Of a stretch of 42,246 bases of DNA, positions 13,760 through 22,583 are shown piece after piece. A model generated the notes under the pieces. That model was not told the origin of the DNA, did no database searches, and saw only the letters and a program-made list of their open reading frames with translations. The position numbers were made by a program, and so were the translations under genes. Position 1 is the first letter of the stretch. Each line of letters begins with the position of its first letter. This DNA comes from Phocoenobacter atlanticus. Lineage in GTDB: Bacteria > Pseudomonadota > Gammaproteobacteria > Enterobacterales > Pasteurellaceae. The stretch lies in the NCBI RefSeq assembly GCF_030764225.1, contig NZ_JASAXH010000020.1; one strand, given 5' to 3'.

Positions 13760-15310
13760 TTAATGCTTTAAACTTGTTGGAATATAATCGACAAAAGTGT
13801 GAAGATTTCCTGTTGATTCTAATAATTCTGCCAATGCGATTACATACTCATAAGCCACATTAGCACGTTCAGTTTGAATTTTAACTAATTTTGCTTGTGC
13901 ATCATTTAATTCAATAACTGTATTGATACCCTCTTTAAAACCTGCTCGATGTAATTTAAGAACTTGTTGTGCGAGCGTTTCTTCTTTCGCAAGAGATTGA
14001 TAACGTTGGCGAGTATCATCAACAGCAAGCCAGTTTTTTTCTACTAACAAATTAATATCTTTTTCTACCTGACGATAAATCGCATCAACTTGCCTTAATG
14101 TCATTTGTGCTGCTTGTTGAATTTTGCTTCTATCCACAGAACTGTGTAATGTCCAACGAGCATTGATACCAACCACCCAATTATGATCTTTATCAAGTTG
14201 ATAAGAACCAAAAGCAGCAACATTTGGTTTCCAAGCGGCATCACTTAACTGCTCCATTGCTTTTGCTTGCTTTCTTTTGGCTTTAATTTGAGCAAAAATG
14301 GGGTAATGTGCCTGTGCCTTAGTTTGAAATGTGGATAGCGGTGCTAATTTATGTTTTTTTACAAATAATGTTGTTGCTGTATTAATATTTTTACCTTGTA
14401 ATAAGGAATTTAATGCTCGTTGTGCAAGACGTAAATTATCTTTTGCTTTATCCAACTGAAATTCAGCATCAGAGAGTGCAGCAACTGCTTGTAAACGTTG
14501 TACTTTGGAAATCATACCCAACTGCTGCATACGTTTTGCCGAATGACTATGCCCTTTAACTGACTTCAACGCAACTTCTCGCACTTTAACAACACGTTCC
14601 GCTAACTGCACCTGAAAATAACGTTTAATCAAGGTTTTTAGTAGTTCTTCTTTGGTGGTTACCACTTCAGTGGCATTTGCATCGGCTCGTCCCTGTGCAA
14701 ACTCTTGAATGGCATTGATACGTCCACCCGTATAAAGTGGTAGTAGTGCCATCAAATGAGCATTTGAGAAATTATCTTGTTTTTGTAAATGAATATTAGA
14801 GGGAATTTCAGGCATTATGCCTAAACTAGAGAGTTTTTGTAATTCAGCAATATTACCTATCATATTTGGTGCAATTTGCTGTAATTTTCCTAACATCTGA
14901 GGATTAGATAAAAGTTTTTTATAACTATCTAATCGCTCAGTCAAACCTGCTGTATTTATATCCGTTTCTACATTATAACGCCCCACCATACCACCAATCA
15001 TTACCATAGGCTGATGTAAATCTAGCGAATCCGCTTGTAATTGGCTTGCTTGCCAGCCTGCTTGAGCAGCCAGTAACTTATCAGAATGTTGTAAAACATA
15101 ATCTGCTGCTTGCTGAAAATTGACAGGTTTTGAAAAATCTAATGCTTTTATTTTTACCGCGGTTTCATCAACCTGAGACAACGCTTTTTGATTATTTACT
15201 TTTGGAGTAGCTACTGGTGAAATAACATCTTGAGAAGGTTCTGTTGTTTGAAAGTGACAACCTGTCAAAATGATCGCTCCCAATAATCCCCACATTTTTT
15301 TACTATACAT
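13760..15310 (-). CDS. TolC-like outer-membrane efflux lipoprotein
   Basis: A 516-aa outer-membrane factor of the TolC/NodT type. A lipoprotein signal ends in the lipobox ILTGC (Cys18). The mature chain has the duplicated coiled-coil pattern of the family (LQQ/ALA-rich helices, e.g. VKVREVALKSVKGHSHSAKR and LDKAKDNLRLAQRALNSLLQ) and a second half with KEGINTVIELNDAQAKLVKI. It is the first gene of the exporter operon, about 100 bases after the end of usg, so the operon promoter should lie in 15311-15409. It would be the outer-membrane duct of the pump. Confidence 0.9.
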   Translation of the reverse strand: MYSKKMWGLLGAIILTGCHFQTTEPSQDVISPVATPKVNNQKALSQVDETAVKIKALDFSKPVNFQQAADYVLQHSDKLLAAQAGWQASQLQADSLDLHQPMVMIGGMVGRYNVETDINTAGLTERLDSYKKLLSNPQMLGKLQQIAPNMIGNIAELQKLSSLGIMPEIPSNIHLQKQDNFSNAHLMALLPLYTGGRINAIQEFAQGRADANATEVVTTKEELLKTLIKRYFQVQLAERVVKVREVALKSVKGHSHSAKRMQQLGMISKVQRLQAVAALSDAEFQLDKAKDNLRLAQRALNSLLQGKNINTATTLFVKKHKLAPLSTFQTKAQAHYPIFAQIKAKRKQAKAMEQLSDAAWKPNVAAFGSYQLDKDHNWVVGINARWTLHSSVDRSKIQQAAQMTLRQVDAIYRQVEKDINLLVEKNWLAVDDTRQRYQSLAKEETLAQQVLKLHRAGFKEGINTVIELNDAQAKLVKIQTERANVAYEYVIALAELLESTGNLHTFVDYIPTSLKH

Positions 15311-15409
15311 TGTGAATATTTACCTCATCAGATATTTTCACTAAGTATAACAAATTTCTGCCTTAAATGGATATCCAAAAATAAAATAGATTATTGAGAG
15401 CAATATTTT

Positions 15410-16396
15410 TTAATAATGAAGTACTAATTCTAATAATTTTATACCTAAAAATGCCACACTAAAGCGTTGTTCATCATTGACACTCCAAAATTGAATAGCA
15501 TTTTCATCTTTACTGATTAATTGACTAATTTGAAGTGTGTTTGTCTCTTCATCTTCACCATTTTTTACTGGTGTAATAACAGCATCTTCATTAAAAGTAA
15601 GCCAAGATTGTTGCTTCCACTGTTCGCTTAATTCAACTGCATCAAGTGGAAACTCAGATTGCACAGTTACCATTTGTGATGCACCATAAAACAAGGGAAC
15701 TTGAACACTATGAAAAGTGGTACAAGCGGTAAGATTTGGCATAATTTTTGCAAGTTGTAATACAAAAGCTTTAGAAAAAGGTAACATTGCCTCATCATCT
15801 TGCACATTGCTTGGCACAGTATCAAAAGCCACGCGTGGTATATCTCTATCTAATGGCACACCATTTAATAATTGAGCAGTTTGCCCTGCTAATTGTTGCA
15901 CTTTTTTCTCACCAAAATAGGCACTTGAAAGTAAAGAGGTCACAAAAACCTGTTGAATAGGTTGATCCCTTAATGGTTTTAAGGCTAAAGCCAGCTGGCT
16001 AATTTGAGGATTAGCCAATGCCACAATATTACGCTCACGTAAATTAACTAAGTCTTCATCATTCACACTAGGCACAATAACAGGCACATCACTAATTAAT
16101 GCCGTTAAACCATATAAATCCAGTACTACACAACCTGCTTGAGCCATTTCAGCTAACAGTTCTGCATTACTTGGCTTACCCGCAAAAAGAACATAGCTAA
16201 ACTGTGACCAATTTACCTCATCTAATTTAAGTTGCTCAAGACTTGAATGATTAAAACGTAACCCTTGCTCTTCGTTAAATACTTCAAGTTCAACGGCACA
16301 AACTTTATCAAAACTGAGGTTCGTTTTTTCTAGTGCTTCCAATAATTTTTCAGCGGTATGAAAATCACTGACAATTGCTAATTGAATATCTGACAT
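15410..16396 (-). CDS. usg: Usg-like protein, aspartate-semialdehyde dehydrogenase paralogue
   Basis: A 328-aa protein with the two-domain layout of aspartate-semialdehyde dehydrogenases: an N-terminal nucleotide-binding-like part (LAIVSDFHTAEKLLEALEKT) and a dimerisation domain (LLSSAYFGEKKVQQLAGQTA, IPRVAFDTVPSNVQDDEAML). The region where the catalytic cysteine motif should lie reads ALANPQISQLALALKPL without Cys, as in the USG-1 paralogues near truA/dedD in enterics. It is therefore probably not an active dehydrogenase, and its role is unknown. An uptake signal, ACAAGCGGT with its A/T tail (15722-15754), is embedded in the coding sequence. Confidence 0.8.
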   Translation of the reverse strand: MSDIQLAIVSDFHTAEKLLEALEKTNLSFDKVCAVELEVFNEEQGLRFNHSSLEQLKLDEVNWSQFSYVLFAGKPSNAELLAEMAQAGCVVLDLYGLTALISDVPVIVPSVNDEDLVNLRERNIVALANPQISQLALALKPLRDQPIQQVFVTSLLSSAYFGEKKVQQLAGQTAQLLNGVPLDRDIPRVAFDTVPSNVQDDEAMLPFSKAFVLQLAKIMPNLTACTTFHSVQVPLFYGASQMVTVQSEFPLDAVELSEQWKQQSWLTFNEDAVITPVKNGEDEETNTLQISQLISKDENAIQFWSVNDEQRFSVAFLGIKLLELVLHY

Positions 16397-16548
16397 TATA
16401 CTTTCTCTTTTAAAATAATTCTTAACTATTGATTTTTAATATTCCAAAAGCCACAAAAAATACAAATAGTAATAGTGGCAAGTGAAAAAGGGAATTTTTA
16501 GTTTATGTAGTGTTGTACAGTAAATTCCGAGGCTATATTACCCTGTGT

Positions 16549-17388
16549 TTATTCAGGCGCAATCCAACTTACTTTCCAACTGCCCGTTCCTTCTGGTACT
16601 AGTGTTTTTGTTAAGTAAGGTAAAATAGTTTTCATTTGTTTTTCTAACTGCCAAGGTGGATTAATTATAATCATTCCACTTGCCGTCATTCCTCGTTGAT
16701 CAGAATCTGGACGTATCGCTAATTCAATTTGCAAAATTTTACGAATTCCTGTCTCTTCTAATCCTCGTACCATTCGTCTAATATGTTGGCGTAATACGAC
16801 TGGATACCAAATTGCATAACAACCTGTTGCAAAGCGTTTATAACCCTCTTGAATTGCTTTTACCACTAGCTCATAATCTTCTTTAAGCTCATAAGGAGGA
16901 TCGATTAAAATTAAACCTCGTTTTTCCTTAGGAGGAAGTGCAGCTTTTAATTGTTGAAAACCATTTTCTCGTTTAGTAATAACTATCGCATTCTTTGAAA
17001 ATTCATTACGCAATAAAGGATAATCGCTAGGATGAAGTTCTGTTAACAATGCTCTATCTTGTGGACGCAATTGTTGTACTGCAAGCAAAGGAGAACCTGT
17101 ATAAAAACGCAATTTCCCTTTATTTATTTTTTTGACCTCAGCAACATATTTTGCAACCTCTGACGGTAAATCATCCCTATCCCAAAGTCTTGCAATACCT
17201 TCAAGGAACTCTCCTGTTTTTTCAGATTCTCGACTCAACAAACTATAACGCCCCGTTCCTGCGTGAGTATCAAGATAGAAAAACCCTTTTTCTTTTTGCT
17301 TTAATGATTCTAAAATTAGAGTTAAAACAATGTGTTTTAGCACATCAGCGTGGTTGCCTGCGTGAAAACTGTGACGATAACTTAGCAT
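16549..17388 (-). CDS. rlmJ: 23S rRNA (adenine-2030-N6)-methyltransferase RlmJ
   Basis: A 279-aa enzyme, equal to E. coli RlmJ (280 aa). The start MLSYRHSFHAGNHADVLKHI is diagnostic for the family. THAGTGRYSL provides the SAM-binding region and LILIDPPYE is the catalytic DPPY motif of N6-adenine methylases. It modifies A2030 of 23S rRNA. It is transcribed divergently from ampD with 61 bases between the starts. Confidence 0.96.
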   Translation of the reverse strand: MLSYRHSFHAGNHADVLKHIVLTLILESLKQKEKGFFYLDTHAGTGRYSLLSRESEKTGEFLEGIARLWDRDDLPSEVAKYVAEVKKINKGKLRFYTGSPLLAVQQLRPQDRALLTELHPSDYPLLRNEFSKNAIVITKRENGFQQLKAALPPKEKRGLILIDPPYELKEDYELVVKAIQEGYKRFATGCYAIWYPVVLRQHIRRMVRGLEETGIRKILQIELAIRPDSDQRGMTASGMIIINPPWQLEKQMKTILPYLTKTLVPEGTGSWKVSWIAPE

Positions 17389-17449
17389 TTTATTTCTCTT
17401 TCTCGTAAAATAGGTTCTATTCTAACGTAATATCAGAGTAATTTATAGA

Positions 17450-18022
17450 ATGAAATCAAATCTAACAATTAAAAATGGCTGGTTAACTCAAAGTAAGCGG
17501 GTACTTTCTCCTCATTTTTCGCAACGTTCTGATGTGAATGATATCTCACTGTTGGTTATCCATTATATCAGCCTTCCACCAGAACAATTTGGAGGAGACT
17601 TTATTGATCGCTTTTTTGAAGGAACACTAGATCCTACCCATCACCCCTATTTCAAAGAAATTAAAGATCTTAAAGTATCCGCACATTGTTTAATTAACCG
17701 CAACGGTGAAATCACTCAATATGTCAATTTCAATGATATGGCGTGGCACGCAGGCATTTCTCAGTTTCAAAATAGAGACAAGTGTAATGAGTTTTCTATT
17801 GGTATTGAACTGGAAGGAAGTAATGAGCAACCATTTACAGAATTGCAATATCAAAGTCTTGTAAAATTAACTCACATTATTATGAAAAATTATCCTCAAA
17901 TTACTCAAGATCGTATTGTTGGACATTGTGATATTGCACCTGAACGAAAAATTGACCCTGGTCAGTATTTTAATTGGGATTATTATAATCAATTACTCAC
18001 GATCTTTAGCAAAAAGATCTAA
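17450..18022 (+). CDS. ampD: 1,6-anhydro-N-acetylmuramyl-L-alanine amidase AmpD
   Basis: A 190-aa cytoplasmic zinc amidase of peptidoglycan recycling; E. coli AmpD has 183 aa. Zinc ligands are visible: His in LLVIHYISLPP, His in IVGHCDIAPERK and Asp in KIDPGQYFNWDYY. The conserved SAHCLINRNGEITQYVNF and AWHAGISQFQNRDKCNEFS segments are present. It cleaves the stem peptide from anhydro-muropeptides. No ampE follows, which is common in Pasteurellaceae. A hairpin and T-run overlap its stop. Confidence 0.96.
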   Translation: MKSNLTIKNGWLTQSKRVLSPHFSQRSDVNDISLLVIHYISLPPEQFGGDFIDRFFEGTLDPTHHPYFKEIKDLKVSAHCLINRNGEITQYVNFNDMAWHAGISQFQNRDKCNEFSIGIELEGSNEQPFTELQYQSLVKLTHIIMKNYPQITQDRIVGHCDIAPERKIDPGQYFNWDYYNQLLTIFSKKI

Positions 18023-18045
18023 GAATAATATTAGATCCTATTTTT
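18016..18045 (+). terminator. Terminator overlapping the ampD stop
   Basis: GATCTAA (18016-18022, including the TAA stop) pairs with TTAGATC (18031-18037) around an 8-base loop, followed by CTATTTTT. It is a short, AT-rich stem. Confidence 0.55.
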
Positions 18046-18082
18046 GAAACTTATACAATTTTTGAAACAATTTCGTATTTTT

Positions 18083-18132
18083 TGTGATCAACCTCTCGTT
18101 TCTTTAACTTTTTTGTTACATTTTTCTATAAT
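18083..18132 (+). promoter_or_regulatory. Promoter of the lactate permease gene, with a possible CRP half-site
   Basis: A TATAAT -10 box (18127-18132) lies 17 bases after TTAACT (18104-18109). A perfect left CRP half-site, TGTGA (18083-18087), has only a poor partner, TCTCG (18094-18098), so CRP control is uncertain. Confidence 0.5.
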
Positions 18133-18175
18133 TATATTTACAATACGACTTTAATTTTTATTTTGGAGTAGCTTT

Positions 18176-19771
18176 ATGGCTCTTTTTCTTAGTATTTTTC
18201 CGATTGTATTGTTAATTTATCTGATGGTAAAACGCAATGCACTTCCTTCTTATGTTGCTTTACCTTGGATCGCAGCAGTTGTATTAATTGTTCAACTTAT
18301 TTTCTTTGAAACAGATATAACAACGATTAGTGCTAATATTGTTTCAGCAATTATTTCGGTACAAACACCAATTACCGTTATTTTTGGTGCTATTTTATTT
18401 AATCGTTTCTCTGAAAAATCAGGGGTAACGAATACATTACGTAAATGGCTAGGTAATATTAGCCCTAACCCTATTGCTCAGCTTATGATTATTGGTTGGG
18501 CATTTGCCTTTATGATTGAAGGTGCAAGTGGATTTGGTACGCCTGCGGCTATCGCTGCTCCTATCTTAGTTGGCTTAGGCTTCCCTGCATTACGTGTGGC
18601 AATGCTTGCATTAGTAATGAACTCTGTACCAGTATCATTTGGTGCAGTAGGTACGCCAACGTGGTTTGGTTTTGGTCCAATGAATTTAACGGATTCTCAA
18701 ATTTTAGAAATTGGTTCAATGACATCTCTTATTCATACCATCGCTGCAATTGTCATTCCAATAATGGCATTACGTATGATTGTTAGCTGGCAAGAGATTC
18801 GTAAAAATATTGTGTTCATTTATATCAGTATTTTTGCCTGCGTTGTTCCTTACTTCTTAATTGCTCAAGTAAACTATGAGTTCCCATCATTGGTAGGTGG
18901 TGCTGTTGGTTTATTAATCTCTGTTTTTGTTGCTCACAAAGGTTTTGGCCTAGAAAAGGTTGAAGATAATTTAGATGATAAAGCGGTAACCAAAGCAGAA
19001 GTAATGAAAGCATTATTACCAACGGGAATGTTAATTTTCATTTTAATTATTACTCGTATCAAACAGTTACCATTCAAAGGAATGTTAACTAATGCAACAG
19101 AGTGGTTTAGTGTTCAGTTAGGTTCATTAGGTCACTTTGAAGTCAGCCAAAGTTTAATTCTTAGTTTAAAAAATATCTTTGGCTCTTCAATTAGTGCAAG
19201 CTACAAAGCACTTTATGTTCCAGCATTTATTCCTTTTATTATTACTGTTTTACTGGTTGCACCATTATTTGCAATGTCTTTTGGAAAAACAAAAAATGTA
19301 TTTGTGGATAGTTTAAAACAAACTCGCAATCCATTCTTAGCCTTAGTTGGTGCGTTAATTATGGTTAAATTGATGTTAGTTGGTGGCGATGAGTCAATGG
19401 TAAAAATTATCGGTAGAGGCTTTGCTGCTGCAACAGGGGAATACTGGACTGTCTTTGCCTCATATTTAGGTGCGGTAGGTGCGTTCTTCTCTGGTTCTAA
19501 CACTGTTTCTAACTTAACCTTTGGTAGTGTGCAATTATCAACTGCTGAAATTACAGGTTTATCGGCAACCTTAGTGCTTGCATTACAATCTGTTGGTGGG
19601 GCAATGGGGAATATGGTTTGTATTAACAACATCATTGCCGTAAGTTCAGTATTAAATATTGAGAAACAAGAAGGTGTAATCATTAAGAAAACCGTCGTTC
19701 CTATGATTGTTTATGGTATCATCGCTGCATTATGTGCATCCTTTGTTATTCCGCTATTTTTTAACGTATAA
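18176..19771 (+). CDS. lctP: L-lactate permease (LctP/LldP family)
   Basis: A 531-aa inner-membrane permease with about 12-14 hydrophobic segments. Family signatures include IEGASGFGTPAAIAAPILVG, NSVPVSFGAVGTPTWFGFG and GAFFSGSNTVSNLTFGSVQ, all typical of lactate permeases. TTTTGGAGTAGCTTTATG gives a good ribosome site. It is followed after 123 bases, including an uptake signal, by an FMN-dependent alpha-hydroxy-acid dehydrogenase, which fits uptake and oxidation of lactate as one pathway. An uptake-signal core also lies inside the gene (AAAGCGGTAACC near 18980). Confidence 0.95.
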   Translation: MALFLSIFPIVLLIYLMVKRNALPSYVALPWIAAVVLIVQLIFFETDITTISANIVSAIISVQTPITVIFGAILFNRFSEKSGVTNTLRKWLGNISPNPIAQLMIIGWAFAFMIEGASGFGTPAAIAAPILVGLGFPALRVAMLALVMNSVPVSFGAVGTPTWFGFGPMNLTDSQILEIGSMTSLIHTIAAIVIPIMALRMIVSWQEIRKNIVFIYISIFACVVPYFLIAQVNYEFPSLVGGAVGLLISVFVAHKGFGLEKVEDNLDDKAVTKAEVMKALLPTGMLIFILIITRIKQLPFKGMLTNATEWFSVQLGSLGHFEVSQSLILSLKNIFGSSISASYKALYVPAFIPFIITVLLVAPLFAMSFGKTKNVFVDSLKQTRNPFLALVGALIMVKLMLVGGDESMVKIIGRGFAAATGEYWTVFASYLGAVGAFFSGSNTVSNLTFGSVQLSTAEITGLSATLVLALQSVGGAMGNMVCINNIIAVSSVLNIEKQEGVIIKKTVVPMIVYGIIAALCASFVIPLFFNV

Positions 19772-19790
19772 ATAGCTTTTTAATGTGTAA

Positions 19791-19830
19791 CTAAGCGGTT
19801 AGATTTACATAAAAATTTACAAATTTTATT
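19791..19830 (+). repeat. Uptake signal between the lactate genes
   Basis: TAAGCGGTTAGATTTACATA followed by AAAATTTACAAATTTT. The sequence to 19860 also contains GCTTACTAGGTAAGC (19851-19865), a 6-bp stem with a 3-base loop that could attenuate read-through. Confidence 0.6.
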
Positions 19831-19894
19831 TACTAAAACAAAAGGTTCGCTTACTAGGTAAGCAACCTTCATCATTTATAAGAGAGAAAATATT

Positions 19895-21064
19895 ATGAGC
19901 TTTCAAATGAATCCAGATTATCCAAGTATCGAACACCTTCGTATTAAATCAAAAAAACGTATGCCAAAATTTGCCTACGAATATTTAACAGAAGGCTGTA
20001 ACGAAGATCTAAACGTATATAAAAATACCAAAGAAATTCGTGATATTGAGTTAATGCCAACTTACTTAACTGATTTAAAAGAAGTTTCTATGAAAAAGGA
20101 ACTTTTTGGTAAAACTTACGATGCTCCATTTGGTATCACTGCCGTTGGTTTACAATCTTTAATGTGGCCACAAACTTCACAAATTCTGGCGAAAACGTCT
20201 GTTGATTTCAATATTCCATTTATGCTTTCAACAGTTACCACAATGTCTATCGAAGAATGTGCTGAAATCACAAAAGGTAACTTCTGGTTCCAACTTTATT
20301 ACCCAAAAAACAAAGAATACCGTGAAGATATTTTAAAACGTGCTTGGGATAACGGCTGTCGTGTACTTTGCTTATTATCAGATGTACCAACTTTTGGCTA
20401 TCGTCCAAAAGATATTTATAACGGCTTTGGTATGCCACCAAAAATGATGCTTCGTAATATTGTTAATGCTGCATTACACCCAACTTGGGCATTAGAGTCA
20501 TTAAAATATAATGGAATTGAAAAACTAGGTATGCCAAGTTTTAAAACGTTGGAAAAATATATGCCAGGTGGTATGGATTTACGTCAATTAGGTATCTTTA
20601 TGGATGACTTCTTTGATGGTAAATTAACGGTTGAGCGTATCAAAGATATCCAGAAAATCTGGCCAGGAAAAATTGTTATTAAAGGTGTTGCAAGCGTTGA
20701 AGATGTACAAACCTGTGTAGATTTAGGCTTAGATGGTGTCATCGTGTCTAATCACGGGGGGCGTCAATTAGATGCTGGTCCAAGTTCAATTTCAACTTTA
20801 GGTCCAATCGTTGAGAAATTCAAAGGTAAAATTACCATTATGATGGACGGTGGTATGCGTAATGGACCAGATATGGCTCGTGTGCTTGCAAGCGGTGCTG
20901 ATTTCTGTTTCTTAGGTCGTCCATTTATGTATGGAACTGGGGCATTAGGTGCAAAAGGTGGCGATCAAGCTGCGTGGATCTTAAAACGTGAGTTCCAACA
21001 AGTGATGGAACAGCTAAACTGTGAAAAAGTAGAAGATTTACCGAGTTTCTTACTGAAAAAATAA
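19895..21064 (+). CDS. FMN-dependent alpha-hydroxy-acid (lactate-type) dehydrogenase
   Basis: A 389-aa TIM-barrel flavoprotein of the LldD/glycolate-oxidase family, with an AGAGAGAAAATATTATG start. Characteristic pieces are FAYEYLTEGCNEDLNVYKNT (N-terminal fold and FMN site), PFGITAVGLQSLMWP, FWFQLYYPKNKEYRE, the catalytic-His motif VIVSNHGGRQLDAGPSS and MMDGGMRNGPDMARVLASGA. It should oxidise an L-2-hydroxy acid, most likely L-lactate given the permease upstream, and pass electrons to quinone. It is not the close LldD type (MIISSASDYREAARRR start), so substrate and gene name are left open. Confidence 0.88.
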   Translation: MSFQMNPDYPSIEHLRIKSKKRMPKFAYEYLTEGCNEDLNVYKNTKEIRDIELMPTYLTDLKEVSMKKELFGKTYDAPFGITAVGLQSLMWPQTSQILAKTSVDFNIPFMLSTVTTMSIEECAEITKGNFWFQLYYPKNKEYREDILKRAWDNGCRVLCLLSDVPTFGYRPKDIYNGFGMPPKMMLRNIVNAALHPTWALESLKYNGIEKLGMPSFKTLEKYMPGGMDLRQLGIFMDDFFDGKLTVERIKDIQKIWPGKIVIKGVASVEDVQTCVDLGLDGVIVSNHGGRQLDAGPSSISTLGPIVEKFKGKITIMMDGGMRNGPDMARVLASGADFCFLGRPFMYGTGALGAKGGDQAAWILKREFQQVMEQLNCEKVEDLPSFLLKK

Positions 21065-21080
21065 TGGGTAATAAAAATAA

Positions 21081-21116
21081 AAAAAGTGGAGTACTTTGAA
21101 AAGTACTCCACTTTTT
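21081..21116. terminator. Strong bidirectional terminator
   Basis: AAAAAGTGGAGTACTT (21081-21096) pairs perfectly with AAGTACTCCACTTTTT (21101-21116) around TGAA: 16 bp with A-run and T-run arms. It ends the lactate operon. Confidence 0.93.
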
Positions 21117-21120
21117 CATA

Positions 21121-21509
21121 AATTGGGTGAACATCCTTGTTCGGTATAACTCCATTTTCTATGCTAAAATCGTATATTGCTAAAAATCCTTTTAAGCTTT
21201 ATGGAAGGCATAAAATCCGTTTATACCTCATTGCCTCAGCAAAAGAAAACGCATTGTATACTCTTTTTTAATAATACCAAGATAAACATTTGTAAAGACA
21301 GTCTGGTTGTACCAGACTTTAAATAAAAATAAAATCATTTCATAAAGCCCATTAATAGGTTATCTTTCAAGAATTTAATGAATACTGATATTAATTAAAA
21401 ATGGTTAAGTCATAGCGCTAACCTTAACAGTGCTTATCTCAATTTTTTAAACTAGATTTGTGATTTTATTTTAACGAACTGTAAATTTGAGGTAAAATTA
21501 GGAAAATTT
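21121..21509. other. 389-base intergenic stretch without a recognisable gene
   Basis: No convincing ORF. It holds an 8-bp hairpin, AGTCTGGT-TGT-ACCAGACT (21300-21318), followed by AT-rich sequence; a candidate promoter, TTGTTC (21137) and TATGCT (21160) at 17-base spacing; and GGTTA...TAACC around the palindrome AGCGCT (about 21402-21422). The promoter candidate to the hairpin would give a roughly 150-nt RNA, but neither signal is strong. The ispB promoter occupies the right end. Confidence 0.35.
21471..21498 (+). promoter_or_regulatory. ispB promoter
   Basis: TTAACG (21471-21476) and TAAAAT (21493-21498) at 16-base spacing, 30 bases before the ispB ATG. Confidence 0.5.
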
Positions 21510-21527
21510 TTGCAATTTGGAATAATA

Positions 21528-22511
21528 ATGACAACTCAACTTTCCCTTGAACAAATTCAAGCACTTATAAAAGACGATATGCAAGGGGTAAACCAAGCAA
21601 TTTTAGATCAATTAAATTCTGATGTTGTTCTAATCAATCAATTAGGTCACTATATTATTAGTGGTGGTGGTAAACGTATTCGTCCATTAATCGCTTTATT
21701 ATCAGCAAAATCTTTAGGTTATCAAGGCTCCGATCATATCACTTGCGCTGCCTTTATTGAATTTGTGCATACCGCAACCTTATTACACGACGATGTAGTC
21801 GATGAATCGAATATGCGTCGTGGCAAAGAAACGGCTAATGCGTTATTTGGAAATGCGGCAAGCGTGCTTGTTGGCGATTTTATTTATACTCGCTCTTTTC
21901 AGATGATGACAAGCGTCAATTCGTTAGAAGTCTTAAAAATAATGTCAAACGCAACGAATGTGATCGCAGAAGGTGAAGTGCAACAGTTAATGAATTGTAA
22001 TGATCCTGATACAACAGAACAAAGTTATATGCAGGTGATTTATGGTAAGACTGCTCGCTTGTTTGAAGCGGCAACACAATGTGCAGCGATTGTTTCAAAA
22101 GCGACGCCACAAATGGAAAAAGCATTACAAGATTATGGGCGTTATTTAGGTACAGCATTTCAATTAATTGATGATATTTTAGATTACAGTGCAAATGCGG
22201 AAAAATTAGGTAAAAATATCGGTGATGATTTAGCTGAAGGTAAACCTACTCTACCCTTACTTCACGCAATGCAACAAGGCAATACCGCAGAAGCATCACT
22301 TATTCGTGAAGCGATTGAGCAAGGAGGGAAAAGAGACGCATTAGATCAAATTCTTGCAATTATGCAAAAATATCAATCCCTTGACTATGTAATGCAACGT
22401 GCCAAAGAAGAAGCACAAAAAGCCGTTGATGCCATTCGAATTTTACCAGATACTGAATATAAGCAGGCATTAATTTCTTTAGCTTATCTTTCTGTTGATA
22501 GAAATTATTAA
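21528..22511 (+). CDS. ispB: Octaprenyl diphosphate synthase IspB
   Basis: A 327-aa trans-polyprenyl diphosphate synthase that makes the side chain of ubiquinone and menaquinone from FPP and IPP. The two Asp-rich motifs are LLHDDVVDE and LIDDILDY. GGGKRIRPL binds IPP, and GDFIYTRSFQMM and GKTARLFEAA are family-typical. ATG 21528 is chosen because TTTGGAA lies about 7 bases upstream and homologues start at this position; a TTG at 21510 would add six residues. In enterics ispB is divergent from rplU-rpmA, which are absent here. A reverse-oriented uptake signal follows the stop. Confidence 0.95.
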   Translation: MTTQLSLEQIQALIKDDMQGVNQAILDQLNSDVVLINQLGHYIISGGGKRIRPLIALLSAKSLGYQGSDHITCAAFIEFVHTATLLHDDVVDESNMRRGKETANALFGNAASVLVGDFIYTRSFQMMTSVNSLEVLKIMSNATNVIAEGEVQQLMNCNDPDTTEQSYMQVIYGKTARLFEAATQCAAIVSKATPQMEKALQDYGRYLGTAFQLIDDILDYSANAEKLGKNIGDDLAEGKPTLPLLHAMQQGNTAEASLIREAIEQGGKRDALDQILAIMQKYQSLDYVMQRAKEEAQKAVDAIRILPDTEYKQALISLAYLSVDRNY

Positions 22512-22559
22512 GAAAAATTTGCAAATTTTATACAAAATCATACCGCTTTCAATTGAAAG
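22511..22559 (-). repeat. Uptake signal (reverse) and palindrome before ybeD
   Basis: On the minus strand this reads AAGCGGTATGATTTTGTATA then AAATTTGCAAATTTTT, a full uptake signal. It overlaps the perfect 14-base palindrome CTTTCAATTGAAAG (22546-22559). Confidence 0.65.
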
Positions 22560-22583
22560 TATATTGTTATTAAAGAGGAAAAG

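Noticed and set aside
18083..18098. CRP site upstream of lctP as a firm call
   Set aside because: Only the left half matches; the right half TCTCG has three of five bases. It is kept as a possibility within the promoter entry.
19213..19683. 156-aa ORF opposite lctP
   Set aside because: Antisense shadow of a conserved permease. Its composition follows from the complementary membrane codons.
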